DNA of 64,000 bases from UBA4416 sp020846025 (GTDB lineage: Bacteria > Bacteroidota > Bacteroidia > B-17B0 > Aurantibacillaceae), in NCBI GenBank assembly GCA_963169295.1, contig CAUJDD010000031.1, positions 5,063 through 69,062 of the forward strand, read 5' to 3'. The notes below the pieces were generated by a model, which was given only the letters and a program-made list of their open reading frames with translations, was not told the DNA's origin and made no database searches. The position numbers were made by a program, and so were the translations under genes. Below, in pieces: positions 43,666 through 52,228 of the stretch. Within the stretch, counting starts at the first letter, position 1; the number at the start of each line of letters is the position of its first letter.

Positions 43666-43693
43666 CCTAATCTAAACTTTTTTAGAGATTAGG
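43666..43693. promoter_or_regulatory. inverted repeat between divergent genes
   Basis: CCTAATCT (43666-43673) and AGATTAGG (43686-43693) are perfectly inverted with a 12-base spacer, in the 185-base gap between the choice-of-anchor L gene and the dipeptidase gene. It may be an operator or a leader hairpin of the minus-strand surface-protein transcript. Confidence 0.4.
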
Positions 43694-43795
43694 GAATGAT
43701 AAAAATAAATGATGAAACACGAATTAACAATTTTTTTACTCATTAAAATCGTAATCCCAATAAAAAAACTACATTAGTACCAAAATTCTACAACA

Positions 43796-45181
43796 ATGGA
43801 ACACCAATTAATTAAAAACTATCTTTCTATACATAAAGAACGCTTTTTAAATGAGCTTACCGAACTGTTAAAAATCCCATCAATTAGTGCTAAGCCCGAA
43901 CATAAAAACGATATGCAAAAAGCTGCTGAAGCAGTTAAACAACGTTTATTAGAAGCTGGTGTTGATAAAGCGGAAATATGCCAAACAAAAGGTTACCCTG
44001 TAGTGTATGCTGAAAAAATAATTGATAACAACAAACCCACAGTTGTAGTGTATGGACATTACGATGTGCAACCCGCCGAACCTCTTGATTTATGGGATTC
44101 TCCACCTTTTGAACCTGTAATTAAGAAAACCGACATACATCCTGAAGGCGCTATCTTTGCACGTGGAAGTTGCGATGATAAAGGACAAATGTATATGCAT
44201 GTAAAGGCTTTTGAAATTATGATGAAGACCAACACATTGCCATGTAATGTGAAGTTTATGATTGAAGGTGAAGAAGAGGTTGGTTCGCCTAGTTTAGGTC
44301 CTTGGATTATTGAAAATAAAGAAAAATTAAAAGGAGATATTATTTTAATTTCAGATACATCGGTTATTGCAAATGACACGCCAAGTATTGATTGTGGATT
44401 AAGAGGCTTAGCATATATGGAAGTAGAAGTTACTGGCCCTAATCGTGATTTACATAGTGGCGTGTATGGTGGCGCAGTAGCTAATCCTATTAATGTATTA
44501 TGTAAAATGATTGCTTCTTGCCATGATGAAAATAATCACATTACCATTCCTGGGTTTTACGACAAAGTACAAACATTAAGTACAGCAGAAAGAAATGAAA
44601 TGGCAAAAGCACCATTTGATATTAATGAGTTTAAGAAAGATTTAGGAATTAACGATGTACAAGGCGAGAAAGATTTTACAACCAACGAACGCACTGGCAT
44701 AAGACCAACATTAGATGTGAATGGAATTTGGGGAGGTTATATTGGCGAAGGTGCCAAAACCGTGTTACCATCAAAAGCATTTGCGAAAATTTCTATGCGA
44801 TTGGTGCCAAATCAAAATTCTGATGAAATTAGTAAGTTATTTCAATCATATTTTGAAAGTATCGCTCCTGCATCCGTCGTAGTTAAAGTAAAACCGCATC
44901 ATGGTGGTGAACCTGTTGTGGTTCCAACAAACTCTAAAGGATTTCAAGCTGCTAGTAATGCCATGCAAGATGCTTATGGTAAAAAACCAATTCCTACAAG
45001 AGGCGGTGGAAGTATTCCTATTGTGGCTTTATTTAAAAAAGAGTTAGGTTTAGATAGTATCTTAATGGGCTTTGGTTTAGATAGTGATGCTTTACATTCG
45101 CCGAATGAACATTATGGTTTATTTAACTATTATAAAGGTATTGAAACTATTCCTTTATTTTATAAATACTTTGCACAATAA
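43796..45181 (+). CDS. M20 family dipeptidase
   Basis: A 461-residue metallopeptidase of the M20/ArgE-DapE-CNDP group. The metal-binding motifs are intact: VVYGHYDVQPAEP (His), RGSCDDKGQMYMH (bridging Asp) and IEGEEEVGSP (Glu, with the catalytic Glu before it), plus a late LHSPNEHYG His. A lid/dimerisation domain sits in the middle (about 190-370), with DLHSGVYGGAVANP. It should cleave dipeptides in the cytoplasm. It is followed three bases after its stop by the flavoprotein gene. Confidence 0.94.
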   Translation: MEHQLIKNYLSIHKERFLNELTELLKIPSISAKPEHKNDMQKAAEAVKQRLLEAGVDKAEICQTKGYPVVYAEKIIDNNKPTVVVYGHYDVQPAEPLDLWDSPPFEPVIKKTDIHPEGAIFARGSCDDKGQMYMHVKAFEIMMKTNTLPCNVKFMIEGEEEVGSPSLGPWIIENKEKLKGDIILISDTSVIANDTPSIDCGLRGLAYMEVEVTGPNRDLHSGVYGGAVANPINVLCKMIASCHDENNHITIPGFYDKVQTLSTAERNEMAKAPFDINEFKKDLGINDVQGEKDFTTNERTGIRPTLDVNGIWGGYIGEGAKTVLPSKAFAKISMRLVPNQNSDEISKLFQSYFESIAPASVVVKVKPHHGGEPVVVPTNSKGFQAASNAMQDAYGKKPIPTRGGGSIPIVALFKKELGLDSILMGFGLDSDALHSPNEHYGLFNYYKGIETIPLFYKYFAQ

Positions 45182-45184
45182 CAA

Positions 45185-46387
45185 TTGATTAAAAAGTCAA
45201 TAGCCATTATTGGTGGTGGTTCAGCATCATTGATGCTAGCTGGTTCTATTGATACTCAAAAATTTGATGTAATCATTTACGAAAAAAATAAAGCACTTGG
45301 TAGAAAATTTTTAGTAGCGGGCGATGGTGGTTTTAACTTAACTCATTCCGAAGAAATATCGAATTTTATAACACGCTATGTGCCCCGTCAATTCATAACG
45401 CCATTTATTAACCACTTTTCTAATCAAGATTTAAGAGACTGGCTACACTCACTAGGAATTGAAACATTTGTTGGTACCAGCAAAAGAGTTTTTCCAAAGA
45501 AAGGAATAAAACCCATTCAAGTTTTAAAGGCATTTGAGCAACTTTGTATCAACCATAACGTGAAATTTCAATTTGGATATACATGGAAAGGCTGGAAAGA
45601 TAAGGCATTATTTTTTGAGAATCATCTCCAACAAAGTTTTGTAACTTGTCCGGATATTGTAGTATTTGCATTAGGTGGCGCTAGCTGGAAGGTTACGGGA
45701 AGTGATGGTACATGGTTAAATTTTTTTAATGAAAAGCAAATTACAACAGTGCCGTTTCTTCCATCTAACTGTGCTTATCAGATAAATTGGGATGCGACAT
45801 TAATTCATAAACATGCTGGTTCTGCTTTAAAGAATTGTTGTTTTTCATGTAACGAACAAAGTAAGAAGGGTGAGGTTGTAGTTACTAAATTTGGTATTGA
45901 AGGGAATGCAGTGTATGCTTTAAGTCCTAATATAAGAGAAGAATTAATGAAACAAAGAAAAGCTTTGTTGTTTATTGATTTTAAACCCGAATTTTCTAAA
46001 GAAGATATATTACTTAGGTTTCAACGATTTAAGAAAACAAACATGAAATCTTTTCTTAAAGATTGTCTTCATTTAACTGATCTACAAATTGACCTTTTAA
46101 AAAATGCTACCAACAAAGAAACATATAACTCTATTAATTTAATTGCCGATAAAATTAAATCATTTGAAGTAACAATTATTGATTTTTCTCCTATTGACCA
46201 AGCGATCTCAACAGTAGGAGGCATTCATTTAGACGAACTCAATCCTCACTTAGAATTAAAAAAACTTCCAAATCATTATTGCATTGGCGAAATGATAGAT
46301 TGGGATGCGCCAACAGGCGGTTATTTATTGCAGGCTTGTTTTAGTATGGGAAAATATCTAGCCAATTACCTCAATCAAAATAACTAA
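45185..46387 (+). CDS. HI0933/BaiN-type flavoprotein
   Basis: A 400-residue NAD(P)/FAD-dependent oxidoreductase. The FAD-binding Rossmann motif is IAIIGGGSASLMLAGS, followed by EKNKALGRKFLVAGDGGFNLTHSE, a signature of the HI0933-like family and close to the TIGR03862 branch; near the C-terminus are GGIHLDELNPHLELKK and EMIDWDAPTGGYLLQACF. Substrate unknown. The start is TTG at 45185, since no ATG or GTG is placed to keep the Rossmann motif. It is closely spaced behind the dipeptidase. Confidence 0.86.
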   Translation: MIKKSIAIIGGGSASLMLAGSIDTQKFDVIIYEKNKALGRKFLVAGDGGFNLTHSEEISNFITRYVPRQFITPFINHFSNQDLRDWLHSLGIETFVGTSKRVFPKKGIKPIQVLKAFEQLCINHNVKFQFGYTWKGWKDKALFFENHLQQSFVTCPDIVVFALGGASWKVTGSDGTWLNFFNEKQITTVPFLPSNCAYQINWDATLIHKHAGSALKNCCFSCNEQSKKGEVVVTKFGIEGNAVYALSPNIREELMKQRKALLFIDFKPEFSKEDILLRFQRFKKTNMKSFLKDCLHLTDLQIDLLKNATNKETYNSINLIADKIKSFEVTIIDFSPIDQAISTVGGIHLDELNPHLELKKLPNHYCIGEMIDWDAPTGGYLLQACFSMGKYLANYLNQNN

Positions 46388-46442
46388 TTCTATTTCAAAA
46401 TAATCTTGTAAATTAGTAGGCTTTCAAATTTTACATCTATTT

Positions 46443-47861
46443 GTGCAACATATAAAAGCATATTTCGACAAACAGGCAACTTCTAAAAAGGGTAGGGGGC
46501 TGTCAAATTATTATTGGAAAGAAATTACGAATTACTGTAATTATTTCTCACACGAAGATAGCTCGGTACTCGAAATTGGTTGTGGAAGTGGAGATTTATT
46601 AGCTGGTATTTCAGGCAATAGAAAAGTGGGTATTGATTTTAGTGAAAAACAAATAGCTTGGGCAAAAGAAAAATATGCCAATACCTCTATTGAATTTTTG
46701 GTGATGGATGCTAATCACATAACGTTAAATGAACAATTCGATTACATTATTATAAGTAATTTAATTGGTTTTGTAGATGATGTGCAAGCTGTGTTTGAGC
46801 AAGTACAGAAGGTTTGTCATCCAAACACGAAAATTATTGTACAATATTATAACTCACTGTGGGAACCTGTTTTAAAACTCGCGGAAATTATTGGGTTAAA
46901 AACAAAATCACCATTGCAAAACTGGCTAAACTCTAAAGACGTTAATAATTTATTATTTGTATCAGGTTTTGATGTTTATCGAAATAGCAAACGATTTATT
47001 TTTCCATTGTACATTCCTATAATTGCTGAATTATTTAATTTAGTGTTGGCTAAATTCCCAATATTTAGATTCTTTAGTTTAAACAATTATAGTTTTGCGA
47101 AACCGCTTCCGCAAAGTAACTCAGGAGAATATAAAACAAAATATTCAACCACGGTAGTTATACCTGCGCGTAACGAAAGTGGTAATATAGAAAATGCCAT
47201 CACGCGTTTACCAAAGTTTGGCAAACATGTAGAAATTATTTTTATTGAAGGAAATAGTACAGATGATACATGGCAAAAAATAAAAGAAATACAGCAAAAG
47301 TATAAAGACACACACGACATAAAAATAGGACAACAGAAAGGAAAAGGAAAAGCAGATGCTGTAAGAGAAGGATATAAAATAGCTACTGGAGATATTTTAA
47401 TGATTTTAGATGCTGACCTCACTGTTCCACCCGAAGATATTCCGAAATTTTATGATGCCATAGCAAGTAGCAAAGGAGATTTTATTAACGGAACTAGATT
47501 GGTTTATCCGATGGAAAAAGAAGCAATGCGCTTTTTAAATTATTTGGGTAATCATTTCTTTAGTTGGGCTTTTACCTGGTTGCTAGACCAACGATTTAAA
47601 GATACCTTATGTGGAACAAAAGTAATGTTTAGAAAAGATTATATTAAACTTACTAAAAATAGAAAATATTTTGGCGAATTTGATCCCTTTGGTGATTTTG
47701 ATTTACTTTTTGGTGCCCACAAATTGAATCTTAAAATAGTTGAAATTCCTATTCGCTACCGAGAAAGAACTTATGGCAGTACCAACATCTCTCGCTTTAA
47801 GCATGGTGTTATTTTATTACGCATGTGCGCCTTTGCTAGTCGAAAATGTAAGTTTATTTAA
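46443..47861 (+). CDS. methyltransferase-glycosyltransferase (GT2) fusion protein
   Basis: 472 residues in two enzymes. Residues 1-215 are a class I SAM-dependent methyltransferase (VLEIGCGSG at about 42-50, IDFSEKQIAWAKEKY, then YIIISNLIGFV). Residues 235-472 are a family 2 glycosyltransferase (VVIPARNESGNIENAI, then DADLTVPPED near 323, and a GTKVMFRK segment), of the dolichyl-phosphate mannose synthase-like branch. A single chain thus likely both methylates and adds sugar to a lipid or polysaccharide carrier. The start is GTG at 46443, which follows a near-match box TCTATTTG. No related glycan genes are adjacent. Confidence 0.82.
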   Translation: MQHIKAYFDKQATSKKGRGLSNYYWKEITNYCNYFSHEDSSVLEIGCGSGDLLAGISGNRKVGIDFSEKQIAWAKEKYANTSIEFLVMDANHITLNEQFDYIIISNLIGFVDDVQAVFEQVQKVCHPNTKIIVQYYNSLWEPVLKLAEIIGLKTKSPLQNWLNSKDVNNLLFVSGFDVYRNSKRFIFPLYIPIIAELFNLVLAKFPIFRFFSLNNYSFAKPLPQSNSGEYKTKYSTTVVIPARNESGNIENAITRLPKFGKHVEIIFIEGNSTDDTWQKIKEIQQKYKDTHDIKIGQQKGKGKADAVREGYKIATGDILMILDADLTVPPEDIPKFYDAIASSKGDFINGTRLVYPMEKEAMRFLNYLGNHFFSWAFTWLLDQRFKDTLCGTKVMFRKDYIKLTKNRKYFGEFDPFGDFDLLFGAHKLNLKIVEIPIRYRERTYGSTNISRFKHGVILLRMCAFASRKCKFI

Positions 47862-47924
47862 TTAGGTAAAATTTAACTTAATATACTTAATAGTTTTTTT
47901 CTATTTAGGAAATTAAAAAAAGAA

Positions 47925-47958
47925 AGAGGCTGTATCAATAATGGTTCAACCTCTTTCT
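47925..47958 (-). terminator. rho-independent terminator of the Asn/Gly-rich protein gene
   Basis: AGAAAGAGG (47931-47939) pairs with CCTCTTTCT (47950-47958); on the minus strand it follows the gene stop by 19 bases and runs into seven T. Confidence 0.8.
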
Positions 47959-47977
47959 GTAACTTGTAAAAACTAAA

Positions 47978-48724
47978 CTACTCAATGTCTAAATCTCTTG
48001 CTTTAGTTTTAAGTAATTCTTTATCACTAACCTTACTATAAGGTAAACTATTATCAATCTCTGTAGGAGCTAAGGTTGCTGCGCCCGTACTTTTAGCACT
48101 ATTATTAGTTCTTTGATTGCTTTGTTTAAATCCAGTGTTATCTTCACTCTCATTGTTACTACCAGTTGTGTTTCCTTGTCGGTAGTATGGATTGTTAGGG
48201 TCGCTGTAAGGATCAGGATAAGCGCCACCTCCATTAGCAAAACCATAAGGATTATTAAAATAATTTAAAGTATTCCAAGCTAAAAATCCAGCACGTTCGG
48301 CATGATTTAAGGCGCCTGCATAATCACCCCAAAAATATAATTGTTTAGCATATTGTTGATGACGTATAGCTTTTGCTAACCATGGAGAATATGTGTCATT
48401 CCAATCACTAAACGCTAATGCCTGACCAATAACATGAGCCGACTGACGAATAGAATGACGGGCAGCCTTTTTTATTTTATAATAGCTATTATAATAACCA
48501 TAGGTATAATTCGGAGGATAATATCCACCACCTGTTCCAAAATGAATACTTACGCCACCACCAATATGTGGTCCGTTACTATAAGCCCACAAATGCTTAT
48601 CCGATGAAGAATTAGAGCTTGAGTTTTGGTTTTGAGTATTCCCATTATGATTGCGCTGTGCAGAAGCAGTTAAACTTAAAAAAACTGTACAAATAGTTAC
48701 TAAGTTTGGAATAGATGTTTTCAT
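47978..48724 (-). CDS. exported Asn/Ser/Gly-rich protein of unknown function
   Basis: 248 residues. Signal peptide ending SLTASAQ, an Asn/Gln/Ser-rich stretch (about 25-45), a Gly/Tyr-rich segment (IHFGTGGGYYPPNYTYGYYN), a helical middle of about 70 residues (KAARHSIRQSAHVIGQALAF, then HQQYAKQLYFWGDYAGALNHAERA) that resembles a single TPR-like hairpin, and a disordered tail. I do not recognise a family. It has its own terminator and is divergent from tgt. Likely periplasmic or surface-associated. Confidence 0.7.
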   Translation of the reverse strand: MKTSIPNLVTICTVFLSLTASAQRNHNGNTQNQNSSSNSSSDKHLWAYSNGPHIGGGVSIHFGTGGGYYPPNYTYGYYNSYYKIKKAARHSIRQSAHVIGQALAFSDWNDTYSPWLAKAIRHQQYAKQLYFWGDYAGALNHAERAGFLAWNTLNYFNNPYGFANGGGAYPDPYSDPNNPYYRQGNTTGSNNESEDNTGFKQSNQRTNNSAKSTGAATLAPTEIDNSLPYSKVSDKELLKTKARDLDIE

Positions 48725-48937
48725 GATTTCTAATTTTTAATATTAGATAGTCAATGCCTGTGCCAAAACATACTATTTAACAGAACTTTACATTTGAAAT
48801 TGGTATCTGGTAGGTTTTGAACCATAACTGGTAAAATTAACTATGTATAGCCTTATAAGATAAAGGAATTAAGTATTAATTTATGTAAAATCAACATCTA
48901 GTTATTATTAAATAATGCTGTATTTAGGCTTTAAATG

Positions 48938-48958
48938 TATCTTTGTTTTTTACTTTTG
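48938..48958 (+). promoter_or_regulatory. tandem -7 boxes (TATCTTTG and TACTTTTG) of tgt
   Basis: TATCTTTG at 48938-48945 and TACTTTTG at 48951-48958 both match TAnnTTTG. The second ends eight bases before the TTG start codon. Confidence 0.6.
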
Positions 48959-48965
48959 AGAAACA

Positions 48966-50096
48966 TTGAAATTTACATTACAACATAAAGACATTCACTC
49001 TAAGGCTAGAGCAGGAATTATAGAAACGGCGCATGGAAAAATTCAAACGCCAATATTTATGCCAGTTGGAACTGCTGCTACTGTAAAAGCTGTTCATCAG
49101 CATGAGTTAAGAGATGATATTAAAGCACAAATCATATTAGGGAACACCTATCATTTATACTTACGCCCAGGATTAGAAGTTTTGGAGGCTGCTGGTGGCT
49201 TACACCAATTTAATGGCTGGGAAAAACCAATTCTTACGGATAGTGGCGGTTATCAGGTATTTTCATTAGCCTCATCTAGAAAATTAACCGAAGAGGGCGC
49301 AACATTTAAGTCGCATATTGACGGTAGTAAACATTTATTTACACCCGAAAACGTGATGGATATTGAGCGTACAATAGGCGCTGATATTATGATGGCTTTT
49401 GATGAGTGTACACCTTATCCTTGTGAATATAAATACGCTAAAAATTCATTAGGCTTAACACATCGTTGGTTAGATAGATGTATTAAGCGATTTAATGAAA
49501 CTGAGCCAAAATATGGTTATGAGCAAACTTTGTTTCCTATAGTTCAGGGGTCAGTTTATAAAGATTTAAGAATTCAGTCGGCAGAATATATTGCTTCAAA
49601 AAATGCGGAAGGAAACGCCATTGGTGGATTATCAGTTGGAGAGCCTGCCGAAGATATGTATGCTATGACTGAAGTGGTTTGCCAAATTTTACCTATAGAT
49701 AAACCTCGGTATTTAATGGGTGTGGGAACACCTGTGAATATTTTAGAAAGTATAGCCTTAGGAATTGATATGTTTGATTGTGTAATGCCTACAAGGAATG
49801 CCCGACATGGTTTATTATTTACTCAAAATGGAATTATTAATATAAAAAATGAAAAGTGGAAGAATGATTTTTCGCCACTGGATGAAAGTGGAACAAGTTA
49901 TGTAGATAAAGTTTATACAAAAGCCTATTTAAGACATTTGTTAGTTTGTGGTGAGTTTTTGGCTGCGCAAATTGCGAGTATTCATAACTTAGCTTTTTAT
50001 CTGTGGCTTGTAAACGAAGCACGACAAAAAATTATTGAAGGCACTTTTTATGACTGGAAAAATAAAATGGTAAAACAATTATCGAAACGATTATAA
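48966..50096 (+). CDS. tgt: queuine tRNA-ribosyltransferase lacking the zinc cysteines
   Basis: A 376-residue Tgt TIM barrel with substrate motifs TDSGGYQVFSL, AFDECTPYP, IGGLSVGEP and MPTRNARHG. It exchanges guanine 34 of GU(N)-type tRNAs for preQ1 or queuine. The structural zinc site normally has C-x-C-x2-C and a His; here the three positions read Gly309, Ser311 and Asp314 (within PLDESGTSYVDKVY) while His340 (SIHN) is kept, so the site cannot bind zinc in the usual way. The start is TTG 48966, eight bases after a -7 box; there is no closer ATG. Confidence 0.95.
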   Translation: MKFTLQHKDIHSKARAGIIETAHGKIQTPIFMPVGTAATVKAVHQHELRDDIKAQIILGNTYHLYLRPGLEVLEAAGGLHQFNGWEKPILTDSGGYQVFSLASSRKLTEEGATFKSHIDGSKHLFTPENVMDIERTIGADIMMAFDECTPYPCEYKYAKNSLGLTHRWLDRCIKRFNETEPKYGYEQTLFPIVQGSVYKDLRIQSAEYIASKNAEGNAIGGLSVGEPAEDMYAMTEVVCQILPIDKPRYLMGVGTPVNILESIALGIDMFDCVMPTRNARHGLLFTQNGIINIKNEKWKNDFSPLDESGTSYVDKVYTKAYLRHLLVCGEFLAAQIASIHNLAFYLWLVNEARQKIIEGTFYDWKNKMVKQLSKRL

Positions 50097-50130
50097 CAAC
50101 GAAACCTTATTTCTTAAAACATACATATAG

Positions 50131-51255
50131 GTGCTAAAAATACTAGATAAATACATACTTCGAAAGTTTATTGGAACGTTCTTTTTTTCCATTGCATTAA
50201 TGTTATGTATTTTTATTGTATTTGATATTTCGGAAAAGTTACAAAGTTTTGTCCAAGAAAAAGTACCTCTTAAAGAAATAATTTTTGATCATTATCTTAA
50301 TTTCATTCCATTTTACGGAAATTTATTTAGTCCATTGTTTACGTTTATAGCTGTTATTCTCTTTACATCCAAAATGGCCTATAAAACGGAGTTTGTAGCC
50401 ATTCTTTCAAGCGGAACAAGTTTTAGACGCATCCTTCGACCTTATATGATTGGTGCTGGTTTAATTACAACAATGTCGTTAATTTTAAATCATTTTGTTA
50501 TTCCAAAATCCAACAAAGTACGTATTGCTTTTGAGGATAAATATATTAACAATGGCTACACAACCGAAGAGCGAAATATACATCGGCAAATCGCACCTGG
50601 TAAAGTTCTATATATGGCTGATTATGATAATCAGACCAATACTGCACGCCACGTATCCATTGAAACTATTAGTAATAATAAGCAAATTCATATGCTTAAA
50701 GCAGAAAGCATGAAATGGGATAGCACAACTAATGCTTGGGTTCTTGCTAATGTATTTGAAAGAAAAATTATTTATCTATTAATTCCTGATTCAACCAATC
50801 TTTCAACGCCAAAACTAATTTTTAAAGAAACTCATTTAACGTATCCGTCTAAAAAAATTAAAATGGCTTTTTCGCCAAAAGACATGTTGAGGTTCCAAAG
50901 CCGGTTCGAGGTACTTAATTACTTTGAATTGAAAAAATTTATTATTGAAGAAAAACAGAAAGGTTCAGATAGAATTGATTTTTATGAAGTGGAGATGTAT
51001 AAGCGCACATCTTTTCCATTTGCTACTTTTATTCTTACAATTATTGGGGTATCAATATCCTCTCGTAAAATACGTGGTGGAGTAGGTTTGCATATTGCTA
51101 TTGGATTGCTTTTAAGTTGCTTGTATATTTTATTTATGCACGTTTCCACAACCTTTTCCACTTCAGGACTAGCACAACCATTAATAGCAGTTTGGATTCC
51201 AAATCTCATCTTCTCGGTAGTTGCATTTTATTTATATAAAAATGCTCAACAATAG
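50131..51255 (+). CDS. LptF/LptG family permease (YjgP/YjgQ)
   Basis: A 374-residue inner-membrane protein with about six membrane segments split by a periplasmic jelly-roll domain (about 130-290). The N-terminus LKILDKYILRKFIGTFFFS and the segment SVVAFYLYK at the end match the LptF/LptG family, which forms the permease part of the LPS extraction machine LptB2FG. Whether this copy is LptF or LptG cannot be told. The start is GTG at 50131, 34 bases behind tgt; the next in-frame ATG would remove the first membrane segment. Confidence 0.88.
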   Translation: MLKILDKYILRKFIGTFFFSIALMLCIFIVFDISEKLQSFVQEKVPLKEIIFDHYLNFIPFYGNLFSPLFTFIAVILFTSKMAYKTEFVAILSSGTSFRRILRPYMIGAGLITTMSLILNHFVIPKSNKVRIAFEDKYINNGYTTEERNIHRQIAPGKVLYMADYDNQTNTARHVSIETISNNKQIHMLKAESMKWDSTTNAWVLANVFERKIIYLLIPDSTNLSTPKLIFKETHLTYPSKKIKMAFSPKDMLRFQSRFEVLNYFELKKFIIEEKQKGSDRIDFYEVEMYKRTSFPFATFILTIIGVSISSRKIRGGVGLHIAIGLLLSCLYILFMHVSTTFSTSGLAQPLIAVWIPNLIFSVVAFYLYKNAQQ

Positions 51256-51260
51256 CTTAA

Positions 51261-52013
51261 TTAATTTCTTATAACAGTAGTGGCATTGGCTTGTACACTT
51301 GGCATAATGACAACATCATTAATATTAACGTGGCTTGGGCGAGAAGCCATCCAATAAATAGTTTCTGCAATATCATCGGCACTAAGTGGAATCATGTTCT
51401 CATACACTTTTTTGGCACGATTTACATCACCATCAAATCGAACAATACTAAATTCTGTCTCAACCATGCCTGGATGAATAGCCGACACTTTAATACCATG
51501 AGGTAATAAGTCAATTCGCATGCCTTTGTTTAGAGCATCTACTGCATGTTTAGTAGCACAATATACATTTCCATTTGCATACACTTCTTTTCCTGCAATT
51601 GAACCAACATTAATAATATGCCCTTTTTTTTGAGCCACCATCAGATTCGAAACATATTTAGTAACATATAATAGGCCTTTAATATTTGTATCAATCATTC
51701 GTTCCCAATGTTGTATCTCGCCTTCTTGAATTGGCCCCAGTCCTGCCGCTAATCCTGCATTATTAACCAAAACATCTATAGATTTAAAATGTGCTGGTAA
51801 GGATTGTATAGCGTTTTTTACTTCTTCTTCTTCTCTTACATCAAAACACAATGGTAGCACTTGTATGGCATATTGATTCTCTAATTCGGTTTTTAAACTT
51901 TCTAATATTTCTTTTCGACGACCAGTAATAATAAGATGATACTGATGCTTAGCAAACTCTTTAGCGCTTGCTTTTCCAATGCCAGAGGTGACGCCAGTAA
52001 TAAATGCAATCAT
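51261..52013 (-). CDS. SDR family oxidoreductase (YdfG type)
   Basis: A 250-residue classical short-chain dehydrogenase: NAD(P)-binding TGVTSGIGKA at the N-terminus with a following R/K (GRRKEILE) that suggests NADP, VLVNNAGLAAG, catalytic Ser in NVGSIAGKE and Tyr-x3-Lys in VYCATKHAV. The C-terminal pattern (PGMVETEFSIVRFDGD) is close to YdfG-like 3-hydroxy acid/serine dehydrogenases. The natural substrate is unknown. It is convergent with the LptF/G gene, with five bases between stops and no terminator visible. Confidence 0.9.
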   Translation of the reverse strand: MIAFITGVTSGIGKASAKEFAKHQYHLIITGRRKEILESLKTELENQYAIQVLPLCFDVREEEEVKNAIQSLPAHFKSIDVLVNNAGLAAGLGPIQEGEIQHWERMIDTNIKGLLYVTKYVSNLMVAQKKGHIINVGSIAGKEVYANGNVYCATKHAVDALNKGMRIDLLPHGIKVSAIHPGMVETEFSIVRFDGDVNRAKKVYENMIPLSADDIAETIYWMASRPSHVNINDVVIMPSVQANATTVIRN

Positions 52014-52179
52014 GTTTTTAAGTTAATAGATTTTGCATTAATCGTACTCTAATAGTAGCAAATTGTTAATGCACAATTTTGGTTAAAGTTATAAATATTA
52101 TTGGCTTAATGTACTTGTAAAACATCCAGCAAAAAATAGTATATTTATACGATTTTTTTTAATTATTTTTTAATATTCT

Positions 52180-52207
52180 CGATATTTTAGTTTAAGCTAA
52201 AATATCG
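52180..52207 (+). promoter_or_regulatory. 11-bp perfect inverted repeat upstream of ricT
   Basis: CGATATTTTAG (52180-52190) and CTAAAATATCG (52197-52207) are perfectly inverted around six bases and end 21 bases before the ricT ATG. It is either an operator or a leader hairpin. Confidence 0.55.
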
Positions 52208-52228
52208 TTTAAATATATAGTATAGAAT

